From NCBI RefSeq assembly GCF_024139115.2, contig NC_085140.1:46036180-46100179 (forward strand): a DNA stretch of 64,000 bases. The letters are read 5' to 3'. Every line of letters starts with the position of its first letter. Position 1 is the stretch's first letter. Made by a program: the position numbers and the translations under genes. The notes below the pieces were generated by a model. The model searched no databases. It worked only from the letters and a program-made list of their open reading frames with translations, and was not told the DNA's origin. Source of the stretch: Armigeres subalbatus (taxonomy: Eukaryota > Arthropoda > Insecta > Diptera > Culicidae). This document shows, one piece after another, positions 51,301-61,362 of the stretch.

Positions 51301-54300
51301 CAAATTGAATTTTATATAGCGAATTTAATGTGGACACGTCCTTAACCCCACGGTAATAGGGCATGTCACGGTACGTGTTTTATCAGGTGAACCTGACGTG
51401 ATATGTACGTACCTAGGATAGGATGTGCCAAGTAGTCAGTAAAAATCGTACCGATTTGCTGTCACAATCGTACCGGTTGCTGATTGGTTGAAAATGACAA
51501 TCGATTACTTCGATTGGTGGCGGCGCGTTTTTCGTATACGTAAAATAATCTACACGTTAATGCTATGTGGAAAATCACGTAGCCCTCTGAAAATGAACAT
51601 ATTTCAGGATTTACCAGCCGCAGGTAATAATCACAAAACCTCAGATAGTACCTAAATGACCACCGATACTTTTTACTCTGATTGCTCGATGCCTCTTACG
51701 TGAAAATCACGTAACTACTCTGCAGGTTCATTTTGCCTGTCGAGTTCATTCTGTGTTGCATAGGTGCGATTTAGATGTGGGAGTTGTTTACTTTTCATTT
51801 CACTAATTCCGCCAACATGAATCCAGCATAACGAGTGAGAAAACTTGGTAAACGTATGGAATAATCTAGATAACCATTTATTTTTTACAGGGCTACAAGA
51901 TCGAGGCATCTTACAAAGGGAAACTTGGTTTCATGGATAATATGTCATTTGTTTCTAGAGCTTCAAGCAATATCATGGTTGCAACCAATCGGTTTAGCAT
52001 ACAAGACTTTTTTTCCAATGTTCAATATAAATATTAATATGTATATAATAAACTTAATTCTATTTTGAAAGAAAGAAATATTATTGATGCAGCAATATTA
52101 TTTATATGAAGGCGTATATTATAGTGCAGCAGTCGCATATTAACGTATATTCTACAAACATTTTTTTGTAAATTTTACTGAAACATTATTTCATATGGAC
52201 CAAAATATCTCTTGGAAGTCACCAGAAAAGTCACGTAGCTATTACGTGACACTTTGGTGAAGTGATTTTAGGAGTTCATGAGTTCATTTTGTTGGTCACC
52301 TATGTTCCACGTAGCTGTTACGTGGAAAGTGCGATGGAAAAAAGCCACGTATGTTTTCACGTAGCTTTGACGTTTGGATTATTTTGAGTGTAGGGCAGCA
52401 TGTTGTTAGTTTGGCCGTGTTGCAGGTTTGTAAAGTTGATATTAAACAAAATACGTAAAAGTTTGAGTTCCAGTTTTTTGGTAAAAAATTTATTTATATT
52501 GAACTGCAAACGCGATATTAATTAATCTCAAGGGTTGTTAAGGTTTAAAACTGTTGATTTTAAGCATTACGATTCACCTTTCTATCATTTTCAATCTCAA
52601 AGTCATATTAACATTACCGAAAACTTCTCTCTGTTAGTTTTTCGCTTCTCTTACATAAATAATGGATGGAACGGAGAGAAAAACATCAAGTTTTGATTCT
52701 TGATGTTTGGAAGATTTTGTACCAAATTACTTTGGCTGCACTGGCGACCACCTCGTCAGAGCAACCAACTAAAAAACAACAAGGCAGTCTCAATTGAGTT
52801 GTCACATCCTATCCTACACGCTCATTTGAATCTACTCAAAAGTGAGTCAAAGTGACTCACTTTAGCATTTTGATGGAAATGTCAAAAAGTGAGTAACATT
52901 ATATTTATCAAGTGAGTCAATTTTCACTCACTTTTCAGAATTTGGAGGTTTGCTCACTTTTGCGTAATTGTTTTCAAACCGTCAAACAGTTTGAAAGGTT
53001 TTCATATTTTTATAAAGTTTTTGAGTTTTGTTGTAAATTTGATGTGGTGAGCAGAGCGTGGTGATGGTGATCTGGCTAGGCATGCTCCGCAAGGATTCTT
53101 GTAGAAACTGGTAGTTCCGCAGCTCGATCGATCTGGAGTTGTTTTGTTGATTTTTCGACGACGGAGGATTCAAGATTATTTCTCCGATTATGGCTTTGAT
53201 GTCGCCCAGAAACTAATGGAACGTGACCTTTGCCCAAGCGGCCCTCGGTGTCATGGATATATGCCCTAAATGTACCGGATCATGATGCAAACCGACACCC
53301 GGACCGCCAAGGGTCAGTATTACAACGGAACCGCAATGGAGACTATCTTCCGGACCGTGATTGTATATTAAAGATATTCAATGTGGAGTGTGCCTGAAGA
53401 AGACAGATAGTTATGCGGAAGCGGGTATCCGTCCTATAGTGCCGGTCGGCGTTGAGGATAGACAGGTGGATCCAAAAAAGGATCTCTTCATTTCAAGTAA
53501 GTTGCTAAGAACTAGGCTCGTTACGTGCTATTTTCCAACTGTGGTCACGCATGTTGATAAAAGCATCCGACAAAATTAGTGTTGTATTGTTGTTTTCCTC
53601 TGTAAGATTAGTTTATCAACGTGTTAGATGGATAAAGGAACAAAAATGCGTTTTCCCCATTGCATTGTAATGCGTTATGAAATTATTCATGTTTTAAATT
53701 TATATTCACAGCGTATAAAAGTGTCGCGACACGGTTCCGATGTGCACGCCATTTTCCTCTCACAAGCGGTCCTCTAGGGCAGGATACGGGTGCAGGGCGT
53801 CTACGAAAATCAAACCATCCATGTGGTCTCGGACACTGACACATCGTAGCACACCCGCATCAGTCTCCGTGGCAAGGGTCTTACGACGATTACGTTCAGT
53901 TGGAAATCTAAGTCCAGATCAAACTGAACAAGCAGTAAACTCTGATGCAGGTAATAATGTTTAGTTCTGCTAGATGTTTTAATTGTGTTATTATTTTATC
54001 CTCGACTCTTATTTCTAGACATACGCAGAATTGGATGAAGATACCCCAGGCCAAAGCATGGGCGTAACTTTTGCGACTGACGGTTTCGGGTTTAGTCCAG
54101 CTCTGGATCAGACTCGTCTAGATCTTCGTCAAACAACCTTAGAAGAAACCTTTTAATGACGTTTACGGTCACTGGAAATTGATATGCTTTTACAATGATG
54201 TGCTATAGATTAGTCATTGATCTAGGAACTAGGAAACAGAAATGTACTGTATTTCAATTCAAATAATAAATTATTAAATGAAATAAGCGAGGCGAATAGC

Positions 54301-57300
54301 TTCTTTTTTTTTTAAATAAAATGCCATTCCATTATCAATCGATGCACCCATCATTTTTAAAAGTGAGTAAGATCTACTCACTTTGGATAGCGAAAAAGTG
54401 AGTAGGTCTTACTCTAATTTTGACATAATGCTACAATACTCATAAGTGAGTAAACATACGGTTACTCAAAAGTGAGCTGTTCCACTTTTTTCCAAAGTGA
54501 GTCAAATTTGACTCACTTTTGAGTTGATTCAAATGAGCGTGTAGGTACGTACTGGTTACGTGAAATTTAAGTGAAAGCTACAAGACAGCAGGTAACCACT
54601 GCATGTTTTGAAATGTATCGCGTTGTTGATGCATCCTCTGCCTATGAGTGGCAGAGGCGGCAGTATGGTGAAAGCAGTTTCGGGATACTTAGGATTCAGT
54701 TTTCATACGTAAGAGAATATCTAGAATAATATTATATTTTGATGAGCCAACCTTCATTTTGAAATTCACGAGCTTTATGTAGTAGCATAGGTTATCAGTA
54801 GTCGTAATATACCTAATTCGGTGGGCACGCTTGGAACACATTTTTAACCCAAGTTCGACCAAAAGTGTAAAATTTAATTGATTTATTTTCCAATTTAATT
54901 TATTTATTTTAATCTTTCTACGTCAAATGGGGCCCTCCTTAGCCGTGCGGTAAGACGCGCGACTACAAAGCAATATCATGCTGAGGGTGGCTGGGTTCGA
55001 TTCCCGATGCCGGTCTAGGGAATTTTTCGGATTGGAAATTTTCTCGACTTCCCTGGGCATAAAAGTATCATCGTGTTAGCCTCATAATATACGAATGCAA
55101 AAATGGTAACTTGGCTTAGAAACCTCACAGTTAATAACTGTGGAAGTGCTTAATGAACACTAAGCTGCGAGGCGGCACTGTCCCAGTATGGGGATGTAAT
55201 GCCAATAAGAAGAACGTTAAATGGTTAGGTATTTGTTCCCCCACCCCTCCTGCTCCCTCCTTTTCTATTTTATGTTTCCAAACTTAAATCAACGTGATCA
55301 TGCTAATCCCAAACTGCACGTACCTCTATCATATCAATCTACAAAGCTTTTCCGACAATCATCAGAAAATGGTTTTCATTCATTTCCCTTCTACCATAAG
55401 TATAAATCATCTCAAAAGTTTCTAAGCTATAACAAACTCTATCGTAGCGATCCCGAACTGTCTGAACATCTATCATGTACATAAACACAACCGTTTCTAT
55501 CTCTACAAACAATTCTCCAATAAATGTTCCATAGCAGTCGCTACATCCGGAAGCGGTCAACAAGCCGCTCCAAACTCTCCTCCTCTATCTTCTATTCTCT
55601 CACAAGTTTACTACCCTGAAACTGAGCTGTTTCGGACCCCTTATGGGTCTGAAGCAGAGGACGGGACGCTCGAGCCTACCAGTCAGTGGATGGAAAGGTC
55701 CGTTGTGATAAAGGGTCTATCACAAGCCTCGGATAACCTGAAATAAGTTTTCCACGAGTCGAGTTCACATTGATTTCATGAGTTCTATATATTAATCGTC
55801 ACGTTGAAAATTTAAGCCAGCAGTGTAAACGTATTGCCTAGTGTCATACAACGTAGATTGGCCATTGGATTCTTCCTTCCTAATTCCTCCTTTCTTGTTT
55901 CTTTTCCTTCTTCCTTCTTCTGTCTTCCTTGTTCTTTCTTCTTCCTACTTATTTTTTTCTGGTTTCTTCTTCCTTCATTTTTCTTTGTTCTTATTCCTTC
56001 ATCATCCTTTCCTTTTGATTTCATATTTTTTCCTTTTTTCTTTATTGTTTTTTCTTCCTATCTATCTTCTTTCCTCAATCTTCTTCCTTTTCCTAGTTTC
56101 TTCTTCTTTGTTCGCTATTCTTTCTTCATTCTACCTTCTTTTTCTTCCTTCTTTCAACCTTTTTTACTTTTTTTTCTTTCGTCCTTTCTTTTTCTTTCTT
56201 TTATTCCTTCTTCATTGTTTCTTTATTTTTCTGTCTTCTTCTTTCTACATTCTTCCATCTTTATCCTTCTTTCTTCTGTCTTTCTTCTTGTTTCTTCTTG
56301 CTTTATCATTATGCCTTCTTCCATCTTTATCTTACTTTTTCCTTCTTCCTTCTTCTATGTTCTTTTTTCAATCTTTCATCTTTTTTCCCTTCTTCCGTCT
56401 TCTTTCTCTCTTCTTCCGGCTTCTTCCTTCTTCTTTCCTTCTTCCTTCTTCTCTGTGCAATTTTTATTCTTTATTCTTTATTTTTTATTTTTTATTCTTT
56501 ATTCTTCATTCTGTATTCTTTTTTATTTATTCTTTATTCAAGATTCTTTATTCTCTATTATTTATTCATTATTCACTATCCAACCACTTAACATACTGGT
56601 ACCAACATATCGTATGGTTGAGATTCATTTTTCCCATAAATTTCAGCCTTTCGATACTTTTCAGCCTTCTGATACTTTACAGCCTTCTGATACTTTCAGC
56701 CTTTTGCGATTTCAGCCTTTTGAGTTCAGCCTTATGTGTTTCAGCCTTTCGTAGGACACCCGAAAGTTAAGCATTCTACTAATACTGAACTTCATATGCA
56801 TCTATTATTCAGGCTAAGTTAATGCCCGGAAATCAGACGAATTCAATCATGGTTTCATGAATCAATTATTATTGATAAATACATTCCGAAAAAAAAACAA
56901 AAATTTGAATTCTTGAAGAGCATTTTGCTGAATTATGAACTGCTTTATATTTTTGATAAAAGTTATAGAATTGAAAACATAAAATGTAAACAATGATACT
57001 TTCTATAAATTGAAACCATATCATATTTTTATACCTGGAATTTTTCCAAAAATGGTCTGGAAAGTTAGGGAATTTTATTTTCCGATTTGATTCGACACCC
57101 CGATCAGAGAGTCGACTGTACATACATATTTTTTAAGATTACAAATTAGTTGATTCAAACTAGCTCGTCAAACAAGTGAAGACATTCTGCTAAACAAGCT
57201 TACATTATTTTCTGTTCGATTTGTTTTTTCTCGTTCATGCACGTCCATCCAAAATTAAATTCCCATTACGGTTTCTTGCCTTTTTCAGCCTATCACCTCT

Positions 57301-58597
57301 GCTGTCAGCAGCAAGCCTGTAATGGGTACCCAAGCTCGAACGATGAAAGCACTCGGACTTGGTGCAGGACTACCCACCGTCGCATCCCAGTCAACATCCG
57401 GAAAGTCACAATTTCAACTATCCACTACCAATCTACACGCGACACAACACACCTACGTCAAAGAGGTACGACTGCATTAACAATGGTTAATTTAATTTTT
57501 ATTTTTTGCAATTGTATTTAATACCCCCGAATTTCAAACACCTAATTTTAGTTCGTTAAGTTCGACTGACGATCACAGCATCATGTGTGATTGCAAATTG
57601 TTTCTTACGTTTATAACTCAATTATGATTTTAATAAACTTCAACGTTGATTATCAATGTGTTTGGTTTTGATGATTTAATTATCTGAAACGAGAAGCCCC
57701 AATCTAGGTAAATTGCTGATCTGACAGGTTGTAACAAACGCATAAAGCAGCGAATTGTATCTCTAAGTTTAGCAAATGGTAAGTTTCAAGTTAGTTACTC
57801 AAAGCCCGCTACACTACATGTAAAAGACCGATCTGTTCTGATCTCTATCATAACTAATAAACAATCTGAAATATGAGTAAATTTAACGGACTGGATTGGT
57901 CTTCTATAAGCATTGTTAACTCTTTTCACATTAACCTTAGTGTATTTGTAAAGATGTTCATTTCATCATAACTTGTCGTCCTTCAATATACTTGGATTGG
58001 ATGTTTCTTTGGATAAAAATATCAACTGAAATAAAAAAATATCATATGTTTTAATTTTACCTCAACCAGGTCGTCACAAAACTAGGAGGCTTCACCATTT
58101 CGAACAACGTAACGGATCGCACTACCCATCTGGTCAGCTTGGAACCCCGCCGCACGATAAACCTGCTACGGGCGTTGGTCCGCGGTTTGTGGATCGTTTC
58201 CTACGAGTGGATCGAACAATCGATAGCATCCGGCCGATGGCTACCGGAGGAGCAGTTCGAGCTACGAAATTTCTCCCCTGCAGTGCAGCTCTGTCGTAGC
58301 GAACGGCAAGCCTTTGGACCTCGCTATCGTATAGACCTGTTTGACGACTGTGGGCCGTTCTACGTGGCGCAACTGTGTGAGGTTCCGCACGACCAACTGC
58401 GGGAACTGATAGTCACATGCAAGGGTAAGATAACGGATGATGCAAGCAAAGCAAAATATGTGATTTTGTCGTCGCGAAAGGACGTTACGCAGAAAAGTTT
58501 TGGCACCGGATCATTTTGCGTTAGTCCGCTATGGGTGCTTGACTGCATTAGTGTCAATAAGTTAAAGAAAGTTTACAAGTATTTGATACGAGACTGA
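41982..58597 (+). CDS. MCPH1: Microcephalin (MCPH1), six exons, 1161 aa
   Basis: Exons: 41982-42363, 43247-43601, 43664-43856, 43924-45774, 57289-57465, 58070-58597. All junctions are GT-AG and in phase, and the sum is 3486 nt. BRCT1 lies at residues ~208-300 (YVEVRSG; THVIFKDGLLSTYQKA; VSILWIEACK). The BRCT2-BRCT3 pair fills ~970-1160 (VVTKLGGFTISNNV; TTHLVS; GLWIVSYEWIEQS; LPEEQFEL..F.PA..LCRSE). This N-BRCT plus C-tandem-BRCT layout and the wording match microcephalin. The family acts in the nucleus on chromosome condensation timing (condensin II control), centrosomes and DNA-damage signalling through phospho-peptide binding; those roles are family knowledge. The middle is basic and Ser/Thr-Pro rich with a recurring motif. 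Intron 4 is 11.5 kb. Confidence 0.92.
42675..42950 (+). mobile_element. Feilai-type SINE in MCPH1 intron 1
   Basis: The tRNA-like head has box B 'gggttcgattcccgg' near 42739. The body includes 'ctcgacttccctgggcataa' and 'gtggaagtgcttaatgaac', and the end is near 'gatgtaattccaat'. It is the most diverged of the three Feilai copies. It has box A and B pol III promoter elements, but I see no reason to call it a gene. Confidence 0.8.
43247..43601 (+). CDS. MCPH1: MCPH1 exon 2 (start of BRCT1)
   Basis: Acceptor TTGGTTACAG. Carries a basic helical stretch and then the first half of BRCT1, up to LGAKVNDRLY. Donor AA|GTAGGT. Joins exon 3 through a split Lys codon. Confidence 0.88.
43664..43856 (+). 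CDS. MCPH1: MCPH1 exon 3 (end of BRCT1)
   Basis: Acceptor ATCTTTTCAG after a 62-bp intron. Encodes THVIFKDG and the W-x-E-x-C signature of BRCT1 (ILWIEACKRHL). Donor CGG|GTGAGT. Confidence 0.9.
43924..45774 (+). CDS. MCPH1: MCPH1 exon 4 (basic central region)
   Basis: An acceptor AAACAG follows a 67-bp intron. The 617 codons are rich in Lys/Arg, Ser/Thr and Pro. A motif of the form RR-K-T-I/L-x-x-P recurs near 44389, 44482, 44533, 44627, 44826, 44911, 44992 and 45235, and a weaker copy near 44713. The helical block LERILNEFQADN at the start may be a binding segment. Donor AAG|GTAGGT. The protein is probably disordered here. In vertebrates the central region binds condensin II, but the relation of this repeat to that site is unknown. 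Confidence 0.9.
45795..45965 (+). repeat. Dispersed insect-type repeat
   Basis: A C-run at about 45819-45833 is followed by 'gggtctcgaaccatctt', 'cttccccggccccaaaaacc' and 'cacgccgatcggttcagta'. It then reads 'ttcggagtctata' and 'cagacagacagaaattcatt'. I recognise this block as a common repeat in many insect genomes. Its element is unnamed here. Confidence 0.55.
46450..47836. mobile_element. 1.39-kb TA-flanked inverted-repeat element
   Basis: Ends CCGTGAAGTACCCTAATTTC and, reversed at the right, CCGTGATGTGCCCTAATTTG, with TA on both sides (46448-46449 and 47837-47838). The inside repeats 'ctaatttcgcgca' many times in direct order. No transposase, so non-autonomous. TA target suggests Tc1/mariner-like mobilisation, by inference. 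Confidence 0.75.
48368..51371. mobile_element. 3.0-kb TA-flanked inverted-repeat element
   Basis: Ends CCGTGACCTGCCCTAATTCC and, reversed, CCGTGACATGCCCTATTACC, with TA at 48366-48367 and 51372-51373. The ends are related to those of 46450-47836. Variants of 'cggtattaggc' recur internally (48770, 48810, 49470, 49530). No transposase frame was found. The short frames inside are not supported. Confidence 0.7.
51374..52816. other. Remains of an inverted-repeat element rich in 'acgtga/cacgta'
   Basis: The segment starting at 51405 ('gtacgtacctaggatagg') has its reverse complement split across 52803-52816 and 54542-54552. The stretch between is therefore part of an older element with inverted ends. 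'cacgta' and 'acgtga' recur inside. No gene seen. Confidence 0.5.
52817..54541. mobile_element. 1.73-kb TA-flanked transposon with spliced-gene-like cargo
   Basis: Inverted ends CACGCTCATTTGAATC continue into 'actcaaaagtgagtcaaa' for about 45 bases. TA flanks both sides (52815-52816, 54542-54543). The pre-insertion sequence survives inverted at 51405-51427 with a single TA, which confirms the boundaries. The inside carries GT-AG-bounded segments (53215-54157) and AATAAA at about 54266. No transposase. It lies inside MCPH1 intron 4, in which transcription would run left to right. Confidence 0.8.
53215..54157 (+). pseudogene. Decayed spliced-gene-like segment, unidentified
   Basis: Candidate exon ends: a donor A|GTAAGT near 53498, acceptor TTCACAG at 53711, donor CAG|GTAATA at 53950, acceptor TTTCTAG at 54018. 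The last exon is open for 45 codons (TYAELDEDTPGQSMG...) to TAA at 54155-54157, followed by AATAAA. The middle exon reads protein-like (KVSRHGSDVHAIFLSQ; VYENQTIHVVSDTDTS) but has in-frame stops, and the first exon has several. Cys-rich phrases such as CPSGPRCHG and GIRPIVPVGVEDRQVD suggest a real ancestral gene. I do not recognise it. Confidence 0.4.
54931..55213 (+). mobile_element. Feilai SINE in MCPH1 intron 4
   Basis: A full-length-looking 283-bp copy starts ggccctccttagccgtgcgg, has box B 'gggttcgattcccg', and ends 'gccaataagaaga'. An 11-bp target duplication acgtcaaatgg/acgttaaatgg flanks it at 54920-54930 and 55214-55224. Confidence 0.88.
55860..56590 (+). repeat. 730-bp polypyrimidine (CT-rich) tract
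   Basis: Almost only T and C, with 'ttcttcctt' variants, grading into 'tattctttattc' near 56465. The long Phe/Ser/Leu frames here are low-complexity artefacts. It is followed at 56641-56755 by ~17-bp repeats of 'ttcagccttctgatact'. It mirrors the polypurine tract at 23808. Confidence 0.9.
56770..57288. other. End of MCPH1 intron 4, nothing else seen
   Basis: AT-rich intronic sequence leading to the pyrimidine-rich acceptor TTTTTCAG before 57289. No further element was recognised. Confidence 0.5.
57289..57465 (+). CDS. MCPH1: MCPH1 exon 5 (linker and start of BRCT2)
   Basis: A TTTTTCAG acceptor and a GAG|GTACGA donor enclose 59 codons in phase 0 with both neighbours. The end (LSTTNLHATQHTYVKE) aligns with the first strand and helix of the second BRCT, completed by exon 6. 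A longer open frame over the same DNA is in another phase and is a shadow. Confidence 0.8.
58070..58597 (+). CDS. MCPH1: MCPH1 exon 6 (tandem BRCT2-BRCT3)
   Basis: Acceptor CTCAACCAG. 175 codons finish BRCT2 (GGFTISNNV, TTHLVS, WIVSYEWIEQS) and all of BRCT3 (FYVAQLCEVP, AKYVILSS, VSPLWVLDCI). TGA at 58595-58597. The LCRSE stretch between the domains is a microcephalin hallmark. No canonical AATAAA was seen in the next 100 bases. Confidence 0.92.
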   Translation, partial: VVTKLGGFTISNNVTDRTTHLVSLEPRRTINLLRALVRGLWIVSYEWIEQSIASGRWLPEEQFELRNFSPAVQLCRSERQAFGPRYRIDLFDDCGPFYVAQLCEVPHDQLRELIVTCKGKITDDASKAKYVILSSRKDVTQKSFGTGSFCVSPLWVLDCISVNKLKKVYKYLIRD

Positions 58598-58718
58598 TTG
58601 ATACTTAGCTATTATAAGTGATAGAATACATTTTTATTTGGAATATTATAGTTCAAATTTATTTTTCAAACATTGTTGTTACTTGACATGAAAGAAATTT
58701 TCCTGATGCGAAAGTGGT

Positions 58719-58900
58719 ATGAGTCCGATGGACCATCAATGGACTTGCATGGTCAAAGCACCGCCAATTGATTTCCAGAGGCCTGATATGCAGCTTTGCA
58801 GTGAAGGCGTAAAGATGACGCCTGCCAATAAGAACTACTGCACTTCACGTCTGCTGGGGATTTCTTCGAGGTCCATACATATAAATACTACACTCATGGC
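58719..58900 (+). mobile_element. Small LINE ORF1 fragment
   Basis: Decayed relative of 60650-60890: 'cagtgaaggcgtaaagatga' and '...aaatactacactcatg' match the segment at 60786-60880. Only the RNA-binding part of a Jockey-type ORF1 remains. Confidence 0.5.
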
Positions 58901-58936
58901 GGCGAAGAATGAACCACGAGGGTGCCAACTGACTGG

Positions 58937-59020
58937 TGCACTGCCGTGAATCGCATATCTGTCCCATCTTTGCTGGGTTTCCTATTCATATGGGACAAAT
59001 ATGCGATTCACCGCAGTGCA
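58937..59020. mobile_element. 84-bp hairpin MITE
   Basis: TGCACTGCCGTGAATCGCAT pairs with ATGCGATTCACCGCAGTGCA, with a 'tgtccca'/'tgggaca' inner arm. No target duplication beyond the ends could be assigned. Confidence 0.75.
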
Positions 59021-59141
59021 GAACGACTTGGCGAGCGTGGGGCGCATACAAGCATGGAGAAATGTGGCCTTGAACCCTGTGTTGTGGCGTCAAATTGTTG
59101 ATTCAGTGTTATCTGTTTGTTTGTAGATGTTAGATAATAAC

Positions 59142-59425
59142 GGCCCTCCTTAGCCGTGCGGTAAGACGCACAGCTACAAAGCAAGACCATGCTGAGGGTG
59201 GCTGGGTCCGATTCCCGGTGCCGGTCTAGACAATTTTCGGATTGGAAATTGTCTCGACTTCCCTGGGCATAAAAGTATCATCGTGTTAGCCTCATGATAT
59301 ACGAATGCAATAATGGTAACTTAGCTTAGAAACCTCGCAGTTAATAACTGTGGAAGTGCTTAATGAACACTAAGCTGCGAGGCGGCTCTGTCCCAGTGTG
59401 GGGATGTAATGCCAATAAGAAGAAG
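59142..59425 (+). mobile_element. Feilai SINE downstream of MCPH1
   Basis: A complete-looking copy starts ggccctccttagccgtgcgg and ends 'gccaataagaagaag'. A loose 'agataa' duplication flanks it. Same orientation as the other two. Confidence 0.85.
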
Positions 59426-59444
59426 ATAAATAAATGAATGACAA

Positions 59445-59582
59445 CTTGCAGACACATCATCTGTTTATTGATTTTAAACCAGCGTACGATTCAGTGAAAG
59501 GAAATGAACCATGACAAATTATGCTAGAATATGGTTTTCCGTCGAAACTGATACGGCTGATATGTGTTAGACGGATCGAAAT
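59445..59582 (+). mobile_element. RTE-like RT fragment
   Basis: Encodes THHLFIDFKPAYDSV and EYGFPSKLIRLI, the RT block seen at 25690-25620 and 40150-40230. Only ~140 bp remain, with a stop codon inside. Confidence 0.65.
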
Positions 59583-59731
59583 CAAGTGTTTAGTAAAATA
59601 AGTTGAGTTCAGTTCCGTAGCATGTGCGTTGTAGCTTGTAGTGCAAGAAATTTGTGTTCTAGGTTATACATATCAAGACATTTTGTCGTTTCTGTTGCTA
59701 TAAAATGGTGTCAGTACATAATGCTAATGCT

Positions 59732-59834
59732 CAGGGCCGGATTTACTTGTTTGATTTACTTGTGTGATTTGTACTTTTTGGGGCCCCCACAAGCTGTCGG
59801 CCCCGGGGCCCCTTTCCGGCTAAATCCGGCCCTG
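59732..59834. mobile_element. 103-bp hAT-like MITE
   Basis: CAGGGCCGGATTTA ... TAAATCCGGCCCTG with a perfect 8-bp duplication CTAATGCT at 59724-59731 and 59835-59842. CAG-type ends and the 8-bp duplication fit hAT. Confidence 0.85.
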
Positions 59835-59842
59835 CTAATGCT

Positions 59843-60640
59843 AAAGTCGGGCAAACTGGGACTTGTCGTCCTCGACTTAAAACCCCTGCAACAACTCAGA
59901 CACGTGAGCTATAGATGCAAGTGGACTGCTTCGGCAGCAGTGTATTAGCGCAGGCATGCCCATTGTCTGGAAGTCCCGCATGGCGTGTTACAGCAGGCTT
60001 GACTGTTTTGTGTTCGGAAGTCCCGCAAGGTGCAACACCTTCCCTGTGCGTCCTCACTGGGAAATTCCTGACAGTCGTGGCAGTTAAGTACGGCCTAGTA
60101 GCTGAGGTAGGAGTGGCATATAAAATTACTACTTTATGGTCGCCTCCGGCTTTGCAGACAAGTGATTTCACTCTGTTGCAGGACGAGGGAATACAACACT
60201 GATTGAGGACTATCTGGGTTGTGAACTACCAACTTGAGGTACCTCCTGCAAGGTACTTGGGCATCGTCTTGTTGGAAATCTCGTGGCTCAGGTGAGTGAG
60301 TGTTAGGGCACATGTAGTGCCAGTGTGGGAAGTAATTAAAGAGTTTGAGATGCATACGTCTCGAGGGAGCGCAATGCTCAATAGTTAGATACTCCCGATG
60401 TATTGCTTAATTGCAAGTAACCAGCATTCCAGGGCGTTCCGGAATGTGACCAGATGGACCAAATACCCTCAGAACACATTTTTATACACTTGTTACGAGA
60501 TCATGAAGTTTCAATCATCATTCCAGTTTGTGACAGCAGCGCGTATGAACGTGCTTTTTGCTCGCGCATTTTTTCCCAATTGTTTTTTTTTTTCGTTCGC
60601 TCACTGTGTTTACGTTTTCGCTTCGTCGCGTTGGCGTTAT
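59843..60640. other. No gene supported
   Basis: Overlapping short frames on both strands at 59896-60202 have no recognisable motif. The A/T-poor stretch near 60650 begins the next LINE fragment. Confidence 0.35.
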
Positions 60641-60649
60641 TTCCTCCCG

Positions 60650-61078
60650 GAGACTCGGTGGCCAATTCGATCGCAGGAATGGAGGCGCGAGTAACCCGAG
60701 TAACAGAAATTGCAGCTCCCGCTCCTGCGCCCAAAAATTCGCAAGCTCATCGCTAAGAGGCTGAACTGTACTTTTCGGCCCTGCAGCGAGGGCGTGAAAG
60801 TGATGCCGGCAATCAAGGACCATCATCAATCCGTCGTGGAGTTTCTCAAGGTCCACAAGTATGAGTACTACACTCATGATCACCCAGGCATCCCTGCGAG
60901 AACTCCACGACATGAAAGAAGAGCTCCACGCAGAGCTCGAAAGTTGCGACCTGAAGCCAGCAGTGGTCGTTCACAAGATCGCTCGTAACGACAAGGTGAG
61001 GAGATATCGCGACCAGCTTTACCTGGTCCATCTGGAGCACGGCTCCACCACCTGGAAGGACCTGTGTTTAGTAAAATT
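60650..61078 (+). mobile_element. Jockey-type ORF1 fragment
   Basis: Two frames cover one ORF1: EGVKVMPAIKDHHQSVVEFL then, after a shift near 60880, ELHAELESCDLKPAVVVHKI and RYRDQLYLVHLE. The order fits the domain before the zinc knuckles (PRE_C2HC type). Cut at about 61078 by the following Juan-like 5' end. Confidence 0.65.
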
Positions 61079-61362
61079 AAATAAGTTGTGTCCAGACCGC
61101 ATCGTGCTTTCGTGCTGTGCGGTTCTTTCTCTCTTTGCGGAAGGAAGTTTTTAATACTACCCGAAGCTATTTTAATTTCAACGGTGCTTCTTAGCGCTAT
61201 TTGTACCCACTGATCCCGTTACGATCTTTGCAAGGACCCGTGCCTTCGTTTTACGTTGGACCCGTTTGCGGAAGTAAAATTCCGACAAGCGGTGGTAATC
61301 CTGCAGGGACACCGTTCTGGGAAAAACCTCTTAGAAGGTCACGTCTCCACGCTCAGCAATGA

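Noticed and set aside
54931..55020. tRNA gene candidates at the Feilai heads (also 42.7 and 59.1 kb)
   Set aside because: Box A and B are present, but each is the head of a ~280-bp SINE, with a target duplication in one case. None has a proper acceptor stem.
55834..56770. Two overlapping 300-residue plus-strand open frames
   Set aside because: They translate the polypyrimidine tract in two frames simultaneously, which marks composition and not coding.
57237..57521. 94-codon frame over MCPH1 exon 5
   Set aside because: It is in a different phase from exons 4 and 6. The 57289-57465 segment in phase 0 gives the BRCT start.
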